Origin: Streptococcus pseudopneumoniae
Lineage (GTDB): Bacteria > Bacillota > Bacilli > Lactobacillales > Streptococcaceae
Direction: 5' to 3'
DNA: 36,455 nucleotides
NCBI RefSeq assembly: GCF_001068775.1
Contig: NZ_JWAJ01000069.1
Span: 1-36,455, forward strand
Made by a program: the position numbers and the translations under genes. Below are positions 10,878 through 17,064 of this stretch, piece by piece; position 1 is the stretch's first letter, and the number at the start of each line of letters is the position of its first letter. The notes under the pieces were generated by a model, which was not told where the DNA came from, searched no databases, and worked only from the letters and a program-made list of their open reading frames with translations.

Positions 10878-12041
10878 TTATAAATTGCTGATAGCTGTTT
10901 CATAATTTGAGACGGCTTTTCTTGCATTCTCTTGGTTAGTATGCCAGTAAGTATTTTCAGTGATCATTAAATTAGAGTGTCCCAGTCTGTACTGAACATC
11001 TTTAGGGCTAGCTTGAGCGTAGAGCATCATAGTAGTATGTGTATGGCGGAAACCATGAAATGATACGTTAGTTACTCTAGCAGCATCAAAATGCTTATTT
11101 AGGCGTTTGCGTAAGTTACAAGCATAAGCATATTTTTCTGTAAATACAGAGAATACAACCGTTTCAGATCGGCCTAATTTCCAAGACTGAATTTGTTGAC
11201 GGTTTTTGTATTGTTTCAGTAAAAGTAATGTGGCTTTGTCTATTGGTATATCTCGATAACCAGCGCTTGATTTAGGTGAATTTATTTCCTGATAGCGGTT
11301 TAGTGTCTTATTGATGCTGATAACACCGCTTTCTAGGTCAATATCAGACCATTCAAGAGCTAGAGCCTCACTAATACGGCAACCAGTGGCCAATAAAGTC
11401 TTATACAGAACAACATCAAATAAGTTCTCATAATTTGATTGATCCAGAGCATCTAAATAATCAAGAAACTGTTTTAATTCTTTGTTGTCTAAGTATTTGA
11501 CAGTAGCCTTTTCTTTCTGCTGTTTGCGTGGAACGATGACATCATTAGCTGGGTTATATTGTATTACCTGGATAGCTACGCCATATTTCAAAATACGCTT
11601 ATTCATGTTATGGAGCAAAGAGTAGTTAGCAAATGCTCCTTTTTCGCCTTTATTTGCCTTGTCAGCCCATTTATTTACTTGCTGTTGAAGAATAGGCGTA
11701 GTGAGTTTAGAAAGCTTGTAATCGCCAAATACGGGCAATAAATGCACTCTAACAAATCCATCCATAGATTGTCGAGTATTTGGCTTAACTGTATTCTTGT
11801 AACTATCCCACCAAACTTTTACAAGCTCATTATATGTTGTAATTGTCGGCTTGTCTTTAACTGTATAGCCATTAGCAGCAAAAGTATTGATCGCATCACG
11901 CGCTTTTACTTTAACGCCCTTTTTAGTGGTTGCTGTAACAGTTGTACGGGCTTTTTTGCCCGTTAGTTGGTCAACGCCTAGATAAACACTAGCATAATAA
12001 ACTCTTTGGCCATTCTTTTTGATTTTCTCTTTGATATTCAT
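10878..12041 (-). CDS. int: Tyrosine-recombinase integrase of the satellite
   Basis: Site-specific recombinase of 387 residues that inserts and, with an excisionase, removes the element. It has an N-terminal arm-binding domain (about 1-60, NGQRVYYASVYLGVDQLTGK) and a SAM-like core-binding domain (about 68-170). The catalytic domain carries TGCRISEALAL, HGFRHTH (His329, Arg332), LGHSNL (His355) and the nucleophile Tyr365 in TENTYWH. All expected residues are present, so it is probably active. It lies at the extreme left of the element, reading towards eno, with its stop 56 bases from the att-like sequence. The start at 12041 follows a GAAAGG site. A 30-bp repeat lies 28 bases upstream of its start. 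Confidence 0.96.
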   Translation of the reverse strand: MNIKEKIKKNGQRVYYASVYLGVDQLTGKKARTTVTATTKKGVKVKARDAINTFAANGYTVKDKPTITTYNELVKVWWDSYKNTVKPNTRQSMDGFVRVHLLPVFGDYKLSKLTTPILQQQVNKWADKANKGEKGAFANYSLLHNMNKRILKYGVAIQVIQYNPANDVIVPRKQQKEKATVKYLDNKELKQFLDYLDALDQSNYENLFDVVLYKTLLATGCRISEALALEWSDIDLESGVISINKTLNRYQEINSPKSSAGYRDIPIDKATLLLLKQYKNRQQIQSWKLGRSETVVFSVFTEKYAYACNLRKRLNKHFDAARVTNVSFHGFRHTHTTMMLYAQASPKDVQYRLGHSNLMITENTYWHTNQENARKAVSNYETAISNL

Positions 12042-12068
12042 GTATTTGTACCTTTCTTTCCATCAGCA

Positions 12069-12098
12069 GGCAAGGCGCGTGATTTTGTTAGGTATTTA
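12069..12098. repeat. 30-bp direct repeat, copy 1
   Basis: This 30-base stretch, beginning GGCAAGGCGCGTG, is repeated at 13083-13112 with a single mismatch (A12082 versus G13096). This copy lies just upstream of the leftward integrase gene. Together the copies bracket the repressor/Cro switch region. It may be a regulator- or excisionase-binding site (inference). Confidence 0.8.
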
Positions 12099-12132
12099 TA
12101 CACGAGTAACTGTTATTATTCGATAATTGGCT

Positions 12133-12666
12133 TTATTGCTTATTTTCAAAGTAGTTTTTGAATTGTTCAAATTCATGTTTCATTGTAATGTTTTGAATTT
12201 GAATATCTTTTAATTTTAGAAGTGCTTCTGATGAGGTTTCTAATTTGGTTATTTCACCAGCTAAAGCTATTAAGAATTCACTTATTTTTTCAAAAGAGAA
12301 CTGTTTTTCTGGATTAAGTGCTTTTACAACATTATCCAACTGATTGTTTACCTCTATCACAGCAGATTTGTAGAGCTCCAAGTAATGTTCATACTGCTCA
12401 TCAGTTCTTTGTATGACAGTCGGTAACGTTTCATATAGTGCGCTATTTATTTCTTTTTCATAGCCTAGAAGATATGGGACAGTTACACCGAAATAATCTG
12501 CTAGAAGTTGGGCTTTGTCAGCTTTGGGAACTCTTTCGCCGTTTTCCCAGCGTAAAATTGTTAATTTAGTAACACCAATAATTGATGCTAGCTCTTCTTG
12601 TGTGAGCTTTTTCTCTTTTCTTAAAGTTTTGATATTGGTACTATTTGTGACTTTTAATTCACCCAT
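12133..12666 (-). CDS. CI/Stl-like XRE-family repressor
   Basis: A 177-residue protein. Residues about 10-70 form an XRE helix-turn-helix: NIKTLRKEKKLTQEELASII followed by GVTKLTILRWENGERVPKADKAQLL. The remaining 110 residues are helical and probably handle oligomerisation or recognition of a helper-phage inducer. It lacks the LexA-type Ala-Gly cleavage site and Ser/Lys peptidase motifs. Derepression by protein-protein contact, as with Stl of staphylococcal islands, is therefore more likely than SOS autocleavage (inference). It is divergent from the Cro-like gene across a switch with two palindromic operators. The start at 12666 follows GGAGG on the minus strand. It is probably co-transcribed with int. 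Confidence 0.85.
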   Translation of the reverse strand: MGELKVTNSTNIKTLRKEKKLTQEELASIIGVTKLTILRWENGERVPKADKAQLLADYFGVTVPYLLGYEKEINSALYETLPTVIQRTDEQYEHYLELYKSAVIEVNNQLDNVVKALNPEKQFSFEKISEFLIALAGEITKLETSSEALLKLKDIQIQNITMKHEFEQFKNYFENKQ

Positions 12667-12689
12667 TATATGACCTCCGTTTCAATAAG

Positions 12690-12698
12690 ATTATAACA
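12690..12698 (-). promoter_or_regulatory. Repressor promoter (extended -10)
   Basis: The minus strand reads TGTTATAAT (-10 at plus-strand 12690-12695), with a weak TTGGCT -35 about 19 bases upstream. A degenerate operator-like sequence (12702-12715, 9 of 14 matches to the operators below) lies in its spacer. Confidence 0.5.
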
Positions 12699-12744
12699 TA
12701 AAATCTAAAAATGTAGCCAAAAATATATTTTTTTATTAAAACAC

Positions 12745-12773
12745 TTGACAAAGTAACCGTTTAGATATAAAAT
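12745..12773 (+). promoter_or_regulatory. Early rightward promoter of the satellite
   Basis: A perfect -35 TTGACA at 12745-12750 is followed by TATAAAAT at 12766-12773 (usable -10 at 15 or 17 bases spacing). It drives the Cro-like gene and the early operon. Operator O1 fills the spacer. Confidence 0.75.
12754..12767. promoter_or_regulatory. Operator O1
   Basis: TAACCGTTTAGATA matches O2 (12789-12802) at 11 of 14 positions. It lies between the -35 and -10 boxes of the early promoter, so a bound repressor would block RNA polymerase. Confidence 0.65.
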
Positions 12774-12788
12774 AACCTTGTAATTAAA

Positions 12789-12802
12789 TATCCGTTCGGA
12801 TA
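12789..12802. promoter_or_regulatory. Operator O2
   Basis: TATCCGTTCGGATA is a perfect 14-base palindrome with centre 35 bases from that of O1. It lies just downstream of the early transcription start. It is the likely high-affinity repressor or Cro site (inference). Confidence 0.7.
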
Positions 12803-12823
12803 CAAAAAGAGAGGAGGAAATAC

Positions 12824-13009
12824 ATGATTATCACTGAAAATCAAGCTAAAGCTGTGCGTCGTAAGCAAGCAGATAGCATGTTGACAGCTAAAGCGGCAGC
12901 ACAGGCTATTGGTATTAACCCAATCACTTATAAAAAAGTGGTACAGGGTGGAACAGTTAAGAAAACGGTTTATACGAAAGTCATGGAATGGCTAGCAAAA
13001 GGCTATTAA
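12824..13009 (+). CDS. Small Cro-like HTH regulator
   Basis: A 61-residue protein; residues about 12-45 (KQADSMLTAKAAAQAIGINP, then TYKKVVQGG) look like a helix-turn-helix. It is the first gene rightward of the switch, downstream of TTGACA/TATAAAAT and O2, with a strong GAGGAGG site. By position and size it is a Cro-type or early activator protein. The assignment is by context plus the HTH-like pattern. Confidence 0.75.
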   Translation: MIITENQAKAVRRKQADSMLTAKAAAQAIGINPITYKKVVQGGTVKKTVYTKVMEWLAKGY

Positions 13010-13013
13010 GGTA

Positions 13014-13055
13014 CAAAAAAGCCGTGTACAGGCGACCAAACCAACGTACACGGCT
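13014..13055 (-). terminator. Strong hairpin with minus-strand terminator polarity
   Basis: A 10-bp GC-rich stem (13020-13029 with 13046-13055) is preceded on the plus strand by a run of A. Its U tract therefore forms only in leftward RNA. It could stop antisense transcription into the switch region. Rightward RNA would have the hairpin but no U tract. Confidence 0.65.
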
Positions 13056-13082
13056 AAGGAAAAATAACAAAACTCAAGCAAA

Positions 13083-13112
13083 GGCAAGGCGCGTGGTTTT
13101 GTTAGGTATTTA
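13083..13112. repeat. 30-bp direct repeat, copy 2
   Basis: 29 of 30 bases are identical to 12069-12098. It lies between the hairpin at 13014-13055 and the next small gene, about 80 bases before that start codon. Confidence 0.8.
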
Positions 13113-13191
13113 GTAAGGGAGAGAAAAACAATCCTCCCCTTATCAAATATTACTATTCTAATTTTACCAAAAATAAAGGAAAAAATCAAAA

Positions 13192-13464
13192 ATGGCATTG
13201 AGTACACAAAACATCAAGCAACAAGGCGACAAAATAGCTAAGTTACTCCCACATATTGAAATTATCCAACAGCTAAGTAAAGCTTTATTACTTGCTGATA
13301 ATTCTGGAGTAGATAGCACAGTTTTACACCATCAAATGAAACAAGCATTTAGCGTTATTTTTGAAATGACAGATCAAGCATATCAAGAATTAGACCAGAT
13401 CGCTTGTAAGTTGATAAATTGTAATGATAAAGAATTGGAGGTTATTACACAACATGAACGATAA
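13192..13464 (+). CDS. Small satellite protein, unknown
   Basis: A 90-residue soluble, helix-rich protein that I do not recognise. It shows alternating hydrophobic/polar patterning (IAKLLPHIEIIQQLSKALLL) and an acidic C-terminus. There are no cysteines suggestive of metal binding and no signal peptide. An AAAGGA site precedes the ATG at 13192. Its stop overlaps the start of the next gene by 11 bases, so it belongs to the early operon. Confidence 0.65.
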   Translation: MALSTQNIKQQGDKIAKLLPHIEIIQQLSKALLLADNSGVDSTVLHHQMKQAFSVIFEMTDQAYQELDQIACKLINCNDKELEVITQHER

Positions 13465-13657
13465 GATTTTAAGTAGCTATGAATTGCTATGTACTGAGCT
13501 AGAAAGTGTAATTAGCACTTTAGAGATATCTATTACTGATATTGACCAAGACAAAACAACAGATCTTGTAACGGTAGCAATCAATGGGCTAAAGTATCTT
13601 GTTTTAGAACATACAGAATTATCAGATAGATTTTTCAAGGAGTTCAGCAATGAATGA
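13454..13657 (+). CDS. Small acidic satellite protein, unknown
   Basis: The ATG at 13454 is chosen over an upstream ATG at 13424 because GGAGG (13437-13441) sits 12 bases before 13454 and the longer version would start deep inside the previous gene. The product is 67 residues, acidic and helical (MNDKILSSYELLCTELESVI at the start), without recognised motifs. It overlaps both neighbours (11 bases with the previous gene, 8 with the next), typical of phage early operons. Function unknown. Confidence 0.6.
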   Translation: MNDKILSSYELLCTELESVISTLEISITDIDQDKTTDLVTVAINGLKYLVLEHTELSDRFFKEFSNE

Positions 13658-13853
13658 ATTAAATCTAACACCAACACAAAGTATTATCTTAATTATTATA
13701 TGCTTGTTTATTCTAGTCCTATTATGGAATTATGAAAGCTATATAGAGCTTGATATTACTCCCAAAATTGATAGAGTGGAGGGAAACACCGCAGACCATG
13801 TAAAAGAGCGCTACGGGGCATATATTTCGTTCTCAAACAAGGGTTACAATTAG
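13650..13853 (+). CDS. Single-pass membrane microprotein, copy A
   Basis: 67 residues: a short N-terminal segment MNELNLTPTQ, one transmembrane helix at about 11-27 (SIILIIICLFILVLLW), and a polar C-terminal part ending ERYGAYISFSNKGYN. It resembles the product of 14547-14759 in the N-terminal MNELxLTxTQ motif, the helix, and the C-terminal YGxYI motif. AAGGAG at 13637-13642 precedes the start. Function unknown; a role at the membrane in helper-phage interference or host inhibition is possible but not shown. Confidence 0.65.
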   Translation: MNELNLTPTQSIILIIICLFILVLLWNYESYIELDITPKIDRVEGNTADHVKERYGAYISFSNKGYN

Positions 13854-13862
13854 GAGGGTAGT

Positions 13863-14129
13863 ATGGCGACATTTTCAGTTGAATTTGAACAGGGTTTATT
13901 AGATAGAGTTGATAGACTAGCACAACAAAAGCTGGAGCTAGAGAAGAAGTTACAAAAGAAAACAGGTTTAATCACTGCTAAGGAACTCAAAGATGAGCTA
14001 GATATTTCTGGAACAACATTAAAAAATTGGATAGATATTGGGCTTGTATCGTATCAATCCCCTTTTGAAAGCAGCAAGAAACTTTATTTTAAGGTTTCTG
14101 ATGTGATTAACTTTCTTACTGTACGCTAG
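13863..14129 (+). CDS. Excisionase-like HTH protein
   Basis: 88 residues. An N-terminal coiled-coil-like stretch (about 10-38, QGLLDRVDRLAQQKLELEKK) is followed by a MerR/Xis-type winged helix-turn-helix: LITAKELKDELDISGTTLKN, then WIDIGLVSYQSPFESSKKLY and FKVSDVINFL. This pattern is common in satellite excisionases and in small DNA-binding regulators of Gram-positive phages. AGGAGG precedes the start by a few bases. The call as excisionase rests on fold and context. A replication accessory protein is the alternative. Confidence 0.6.
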   Translation: MATFSVEFEQGLLDRVDRLAQQKLELEKKLQKKTGLITAKELKDELDISGTTLKNWIDIGLVSYQSPFESSKKLYFKVSDVINFLTVR

Positions 14130-14139
14130 GAGGTCTATT

Positions 14140-14298
14140 TTGAAAGTGGTTGTTATTGATGGTGATGGATGGAGAGGTAGAGCCCATTACTCACCTAATT
14201 TAGATGTGGTATTTATCAGTGATAAAGTACCAGGAAACATGCGCGATGAATCGATCGAACGTGTAACAAAATTAAATCATAGAACAATTTGGAGGTAA
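14140..14298 (+). CDS. Small protein with TTG start, unknown
   Basis: A TTG at 14140 lies 6 bases after a perfect AGGAGG (14128-14133). It opens a 52-codon frame that fills the gap to the next gene and ends 6 bases before the ATG at 14305. The protein begins MKVVVIDGDGWRGRAHYSP and ends KLNHRTIWR. I recognise no family. The strong site, tight packing and unbroken frame support it as a real gene. Confidence 0.65.
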   Translation: MKVVVIDGDGWRGRAHYSPNLDVVFISDKVPGNMRDESIERVTKLNHRTIWR

Positions 14299-14304
14299 AA
14301 GCGA

Positions 14305-14550
14305 ATGGTAAAAGAACATTATACCGTAACTCATACGATGGCAGACGGGACAAAAAGAGATAGTATTGCTGGATATGTTATCCCTGACGATAACCCAGTA
14401 TATGCACTTTTTAGAAAAGTAAATGAGCGTAGAATGGAGGAGATGCGAAAAAATGGCAACCAGTCTGCAACCATTGATATACCAAAAGGGTGCATAGGAG
14501 AGGATAGGAGAGGTAATCTTATAGAGCAGTTTGAGGAGGCAATGAAATGA
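14305..14550 (+). CDS. Small satellite protein, unknown
   Basis: 81 residues, hydrophilic, no membrane segment. It contains MADGTKRDSIAGYVIPDDNP near the N-terminus and a basic middle (FRKVNERRMEEMRKNG). GGAGG at 14291-14295 lies 9 bases upstream. It overlaps the next start by 4 bases (ATGA), indicating translational coupling. Not recognised. Confidence 0.65.
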   Translation: MVKEHYTVTHTMADGTKRDSIAGYVIPDDNPVYALFRKVNERRMEEMRKNGNQSATIDIPKGCIGEDRRGNLIEQFEEAMK

Positions 14551-14759
14551 ATGAGCTAGATTTAACCAATACACAGGCGGTTATCTTTTCCGTGGTATTG
14601 ATTGGCTTGCTGCTTTATCTAAACCACCGAGACCGTCAAAAAAGCGCCCAATTTGAGCGAGAAAGCAAACAGATGGAAACACCTAGCGAGGATTTAAGCC
14701 CTGATTATGGGCGATATATTCAGCTTACAGGGATCAATGTATGGGGAGGCATTGAATGA
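14547..14759 (+). CDS. Single-pass membrane microprotein, copy B
   Basis: 70 residues. MNELDLTNTQ is followed by one transmembrane helix at about 11-27 (AVIFSVVLIGLLLYL), a charged linker rich in Arg, Glu and Gln (HRDRQKSAQFERESKQME), and a C-terminus containing YGRYIQLTGINVWG. It is a diverged paralogue of 13650-13853: same start motif, same helix position, same YGxYI motif. It overlaps the preceding gene by 4 bases. Confidence 0.65.
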   Translation: MNELDLTNTQAVIFSVVLIGLLLYLNHRDRQKSAQFERESKQMETPSEDLSPDYGRYIQLTGINVWGGIE

Positions 14760-14818
14760 GTTTAACAGATAATCACAAGAGAGTATTAAAACTCATCAAG
14801 TTAGAGAATTATAAATGA
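14756..14818 (+). CDS. Possible 20-residue micro-ORF
   Basis: ATG at 14756 overlaps the previous stop as ATGA and sits 5 bases after GGGGAGG. It encodes MSLTDNHKRVLKLIKLENYK and ends 15 bases before the replication gene. It may be a real microprotein or simply a translational bridge. No family recognised. Confidence 0.3.
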   Translation: MSLTDNHKRVLKLIKLENYK

Positions 14819-14833
14819 GCAAGGGAGAGGACA

Positions 14834-15691
14834 ATGGCAAAAACAAAAGTCTATTTCTGGCTAAAAATTGATAAGAAATTTTTTGATAATATTTTTATCA
14901 AGAGGCTAAAGACGGTACCTGGCGGGTACACCATGACAGTCATTTATATTAGGCTTATGCTAGAGAGCTTGGAAAGTGACTGTATTTTATACTATGAGGG
15001 CTACTTTGACAATCTCAAGGAAGAGCTAGCCCTAAAATTAGATGTATCGGAAGATGATATAGATATGACCATGGCATACTTTACTAAGTGTGGTCTAATA
15101 CAAATTGATGAAGATAAAAACGCAGAACTACCACAGGCTAAAGCCTTGGTACAGCAGGAAACCAACCAAGCAGCATACATGCGAGAATATCGGAAACAGC
15201 AACGAGAACAAAAGGAAAATTTTACAATGTCATCTGACAATCTTACATTGTTAACTACATGTAAGACAGAGATAGAGATAGATATAGAGAAAGAGATAGA
15301 GCTACAGCTAGAGCTAGAGCAAAAAGAGGCTAACGCCTCAAAAAATGTTGGTGCTGGCGGTGGCAAAAATCTAATCTTTGAAAAACTCAAACAAGCTTTT
15401 GGTGAAATGTCGGTTAATGGGACAATGATAGCAGAGGTTGAGGATCTACTAGAGATTCATGGTCAAGCGTTGTTAATCTATGCCCTCGATGAAACTATCT
15501 TAAATGCTGGAAAGTCTATCAGATATACACGTTCAATTCTTGAAAGATGGCAGGGGCAAGGACTTAGAACAGTCGAGCAAGTCAAGAAAGATAAAGAGGC
15601 TTATGAAACTAAAAAGCATCTCCAACATCAAGCAGAACCTATTAGCCGTGAAGAATGGCTAAAAACACGAACAGAAGAAAACCCATTTTAG
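14834..15691 (+). CDS. Replisome organiser (DnaD-like replication initiator)
   Basis: A 285-residue replication protein. The N-terminal winged-helix domain (about 1-110, KTKVYFWLKIDKKFFDNIFI and KLDVSEDDIDMTMAYFTKCG) matches phage replisome organisers, which bind the origin. The C-terminal part (about 180-265, with FEKLKQAF, IHGQALLIYALDETILNAG and YTRSILERWQGQGL) matches the DnaD-like domain. Between them lies a low-complexity acidic/aliphatic linker (about residues 146-166). In phages and islands this protein recruits the helicase loader, encoded next here. A GGGAGAGG site precedes the ATG. Confidence 0.85.
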   Translation: MAKTKVYFWLKIDKKFFDNIFIKRLKTVPGGYTMTVIYIRLMLESLESDCILYYEGYFDNLKEELALKLDVSEDDIDMTMAYFTKCGLIQIDEDKNAELPQAKALVQQETNQAAYMREYRKQQREQKENFTMSSDNLTLLTTCKTEIEIDIEKEIELQLELEQKEANASKNVGAGGGKNLIFEKLKQAFGEMSVNGTMIAEVEDLLEIHGQALLIYALDETILNAGKSIRYTRSILERWQGQGLRTVEQVKKDKEAYETKKHLQHQAEPISREEWLKTRTEENPF

Positions 15692-15702
15692 GAGGATGAG
15701 CA

Positions 15703-16554
15703 ATGGAAAATAAATTTGAGCAATATAACAACAGAAAAATTAGTGATAAGGTATGTGAAGTTCACAAGGTCAATTATTGGCAAATATCAACGCCAATAAG
15801 AGGCAGTAAGGAACGAAGTATACATGAGTTTTGTCCTGAATGCACAAAGGGACTAATAGAAAGGCAAGAGCAAGAGGGAGTTAATAATAGCCTAAATGCT
15901 GAGACCTACCTAAAAACCTATAATGTGCTTATGCGAGACAGTACGATCCCTAGAGAACTTAAAGAGGCTAGCTTTGAGAATTTCATAGCTGAGACAGCCG
16001 AGGAAAAGCAACTATTAGCATTTGCTAGGGATCAGGTAGATAAATACCTGGACGGTATGACAGGGAATACCCTATTTACAGGTTCTACAGGCATAGGGAA
16101 AAGCCATTTAAGCGTTGCCATTGCTAAGGCTATAAACGAGGGCTACAAGGCCAAAGGAGAGCTTAAAAGCGTGTTATTTGTCAATCTAACAGAAATCCTT
16201 AGACGAGTTCGAGAGAGCTTTAACGCTCCTACTAGTCTAGAGGGGCACTACTCAAGAATGCTGAAAGAGGTTGATTACCTGGTACTTGATGATTTAGGTA
16301 TAAAATCGGACAACGCTAGTAGTAAAGGTAAATCAGTTTGGGAAGAAGGGTTTATTTTTGATATTCTCAGTAATCGAGATAAAACCATTATTACTACAAA
16401 TCTAAGTAGCTCAGAGATTGCTAGCTTGTATAGTGATCGAGTGGCCAGCCGTGTCAGAACTGGCCTAGAGGGTAACTTTTTCAAGTCATTCACGATCAAG
16501 GATAAGCGATACTCAATTAATCAGTTAAAAAACAAAGTAAAGCAGTTAAACTGA
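15703..16554 (+). CDS. DnaC/DnaI-like helicase loader ATPase
   Basis: 283 residues. The N-terminus has a zinc-finger-like set (Cys18, His21, Cys44, Cys47). The AAA+ core has Walker A GSTGIGKS (about 127-134), Walker B YLVLDDLG, sensor ITTNLSSSEI, and an arginine-finger region SDRVASRVR. It loads the host replicative helicase at the satellite origin together with the initiator encoded immediately upstream (11-base gap, AGGAGGATG). It is the last gene of the early operon before a non-coding hairpin zone. Confidence 0.9.
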   Translation: MENKFEQYNNRKISDKVCEVHKVNYWQISTPIRGSKERSIHEFCPECTKGLIERQEQEGVNNSLNAETYLKTYNVLMRDSTIPRELKEASFENFIAETAEEKQLLAFARDQVDKYLDGMTGNTLFTGSTGIGKSHLSVAIAKAINEGYKAKGELKSVLFVNLTEILRRVRESFNAPTSLEGHYSRMLKEVDYLVLDDLGIKSDNASSKGKSVWEEGFIFDILSNRDKTIITTNLSSSEIASLYSDRVASRVRTGLEGNFFKSFTIKDKRYSINQLKNKVKQLN

Positions 16555-16598
16555 AGTAATTTTCTTACAAACCTAAACAAAACTAGATACTTTTCCTG

Positions 16599-16614
16599 GG
16601 GTGAGAAATCACCC
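16599..16614. other. Hairpin H1 with GAAA tetraloop
   Basis: GGGTGA pairs with TCACCC around a GAAA tetraloop. No T tract follows on the plus strand. It is the first of three hairpins in the 245-base gap after the helicase loader gene. Confidence 0.65.
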
Positions 16615-16622
16615 TCTTAAAA

Positions 16623-16668
16623 AAATTACTATGCTTTCCTTGGCCAAACTAATCAAGCATGGTAATTT
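16623..16668. other. Hairpin H2, 14-bp arms, palindromic loop
   Basis: Arms 16623-16636 and 16655-16668 pair over 14 positions with one G-T wobble. The 18-base loop contains the palindrome TTGGCCAA (16640-16647). This is neither a simple terminator nor coding. It is a candidate origin or structured-RNA element. Confidence 0.65.
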
Positions 16669-16737
16669 AATCAATGACGAAAAACAACTATTGGGTACAC
16701 AAAAAGGGTAGTATTTTATAACACGAACCTTAAAAAC

Positions 16738-16758
16738 CTAGTCAAATCAATAGACTAG
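16738..16758. other. Hairpin H3
   Basis: CTAGTC (16738-16743) pairs with GACTAG (16753-16758) around a 9-base AT-rich loop. It lies just before a TATAAT (16771-16776) and the next small gene. Confidence 0.5.
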
Positions 16759-16799
16759 AGATATTCAGATTATAATAAATTAAAATAAAGGAGAAATTC

Positions 16800-16973
16800 A
16801 TGACTGAAAACAAGGATAATAAATTATTAGAAATGATGGAGAAAGGCTTTGTTTTATACTCAAAAAATGGTATAATAAAGTACATTGAAATTCCAGAACA
16901 TGGCAGTATTAAGCTAAAAGCTCAAGATGGGCAGATAGTTTATAAAGAAGTGACCAACGGAGAACAATGTTAA
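16800..16973 (+). CDS. 57-residue satellite protein, unknown
   Basis: ATG at 16800 follows AAAGGAG (16787-16793) with good spacing. The frame is 57 codons: a helical N-terminus (MTENKDNKLLEMMEKG), then YSKNGIIKYIEIPEHGSIKL and ending AQDGQIVYKEVTNGEQC. The pattern of a Gly/Pro turn followed by a beta strand and DGQIV recalls small phage proteins of the XtrA or DUF2292 type, but this is only a resemblance. A terminator hairpin follows directly, so it may form its own transcription unit. Confidence 0.6.
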   Translation: MTENKDNKLLEMMEKGFVLYSKNGIIKYIEIPEHGSIKLKAQDGQIVYKEVTNGEQC

Positions 16974-16994
16974 TAAATACTGACTGGAAAAACC

Positions 16995-17047
16995 AGAGGT
17001 ATGATAATTGAGTTTAACACTCTTTTGTCATACCTCTTTTATTTTTT
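16995..17047 (+). terminator. Terminator after the 57-residue gene
   Basis: A 10-bp stem (16995-17004 with 17028-17037) encloses a smaller nested stem (GAGT/ACTC) and is followed by a T-rich tract to 17047. It separates early and late parts of the element. Confidence 0.8.
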
Positions 17048-17064
17048 GTCATAAGGAGGATAAC

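Noticed and set aside
15001..15390. Minus-strand ORF of 129 codons opposite the replication initiator
   Set aside because: Serine/isoleucine-rich product mirrors the initiator's repeat region; no start signal and no family.
17008..17064. N-terminal extension of the unknown gene from the ATG at 17008
   Set aside because: Lies inside a terminator hairpin without a ribosome binding site; the ATG at 17065 has AAGGAGG at correct spacing.
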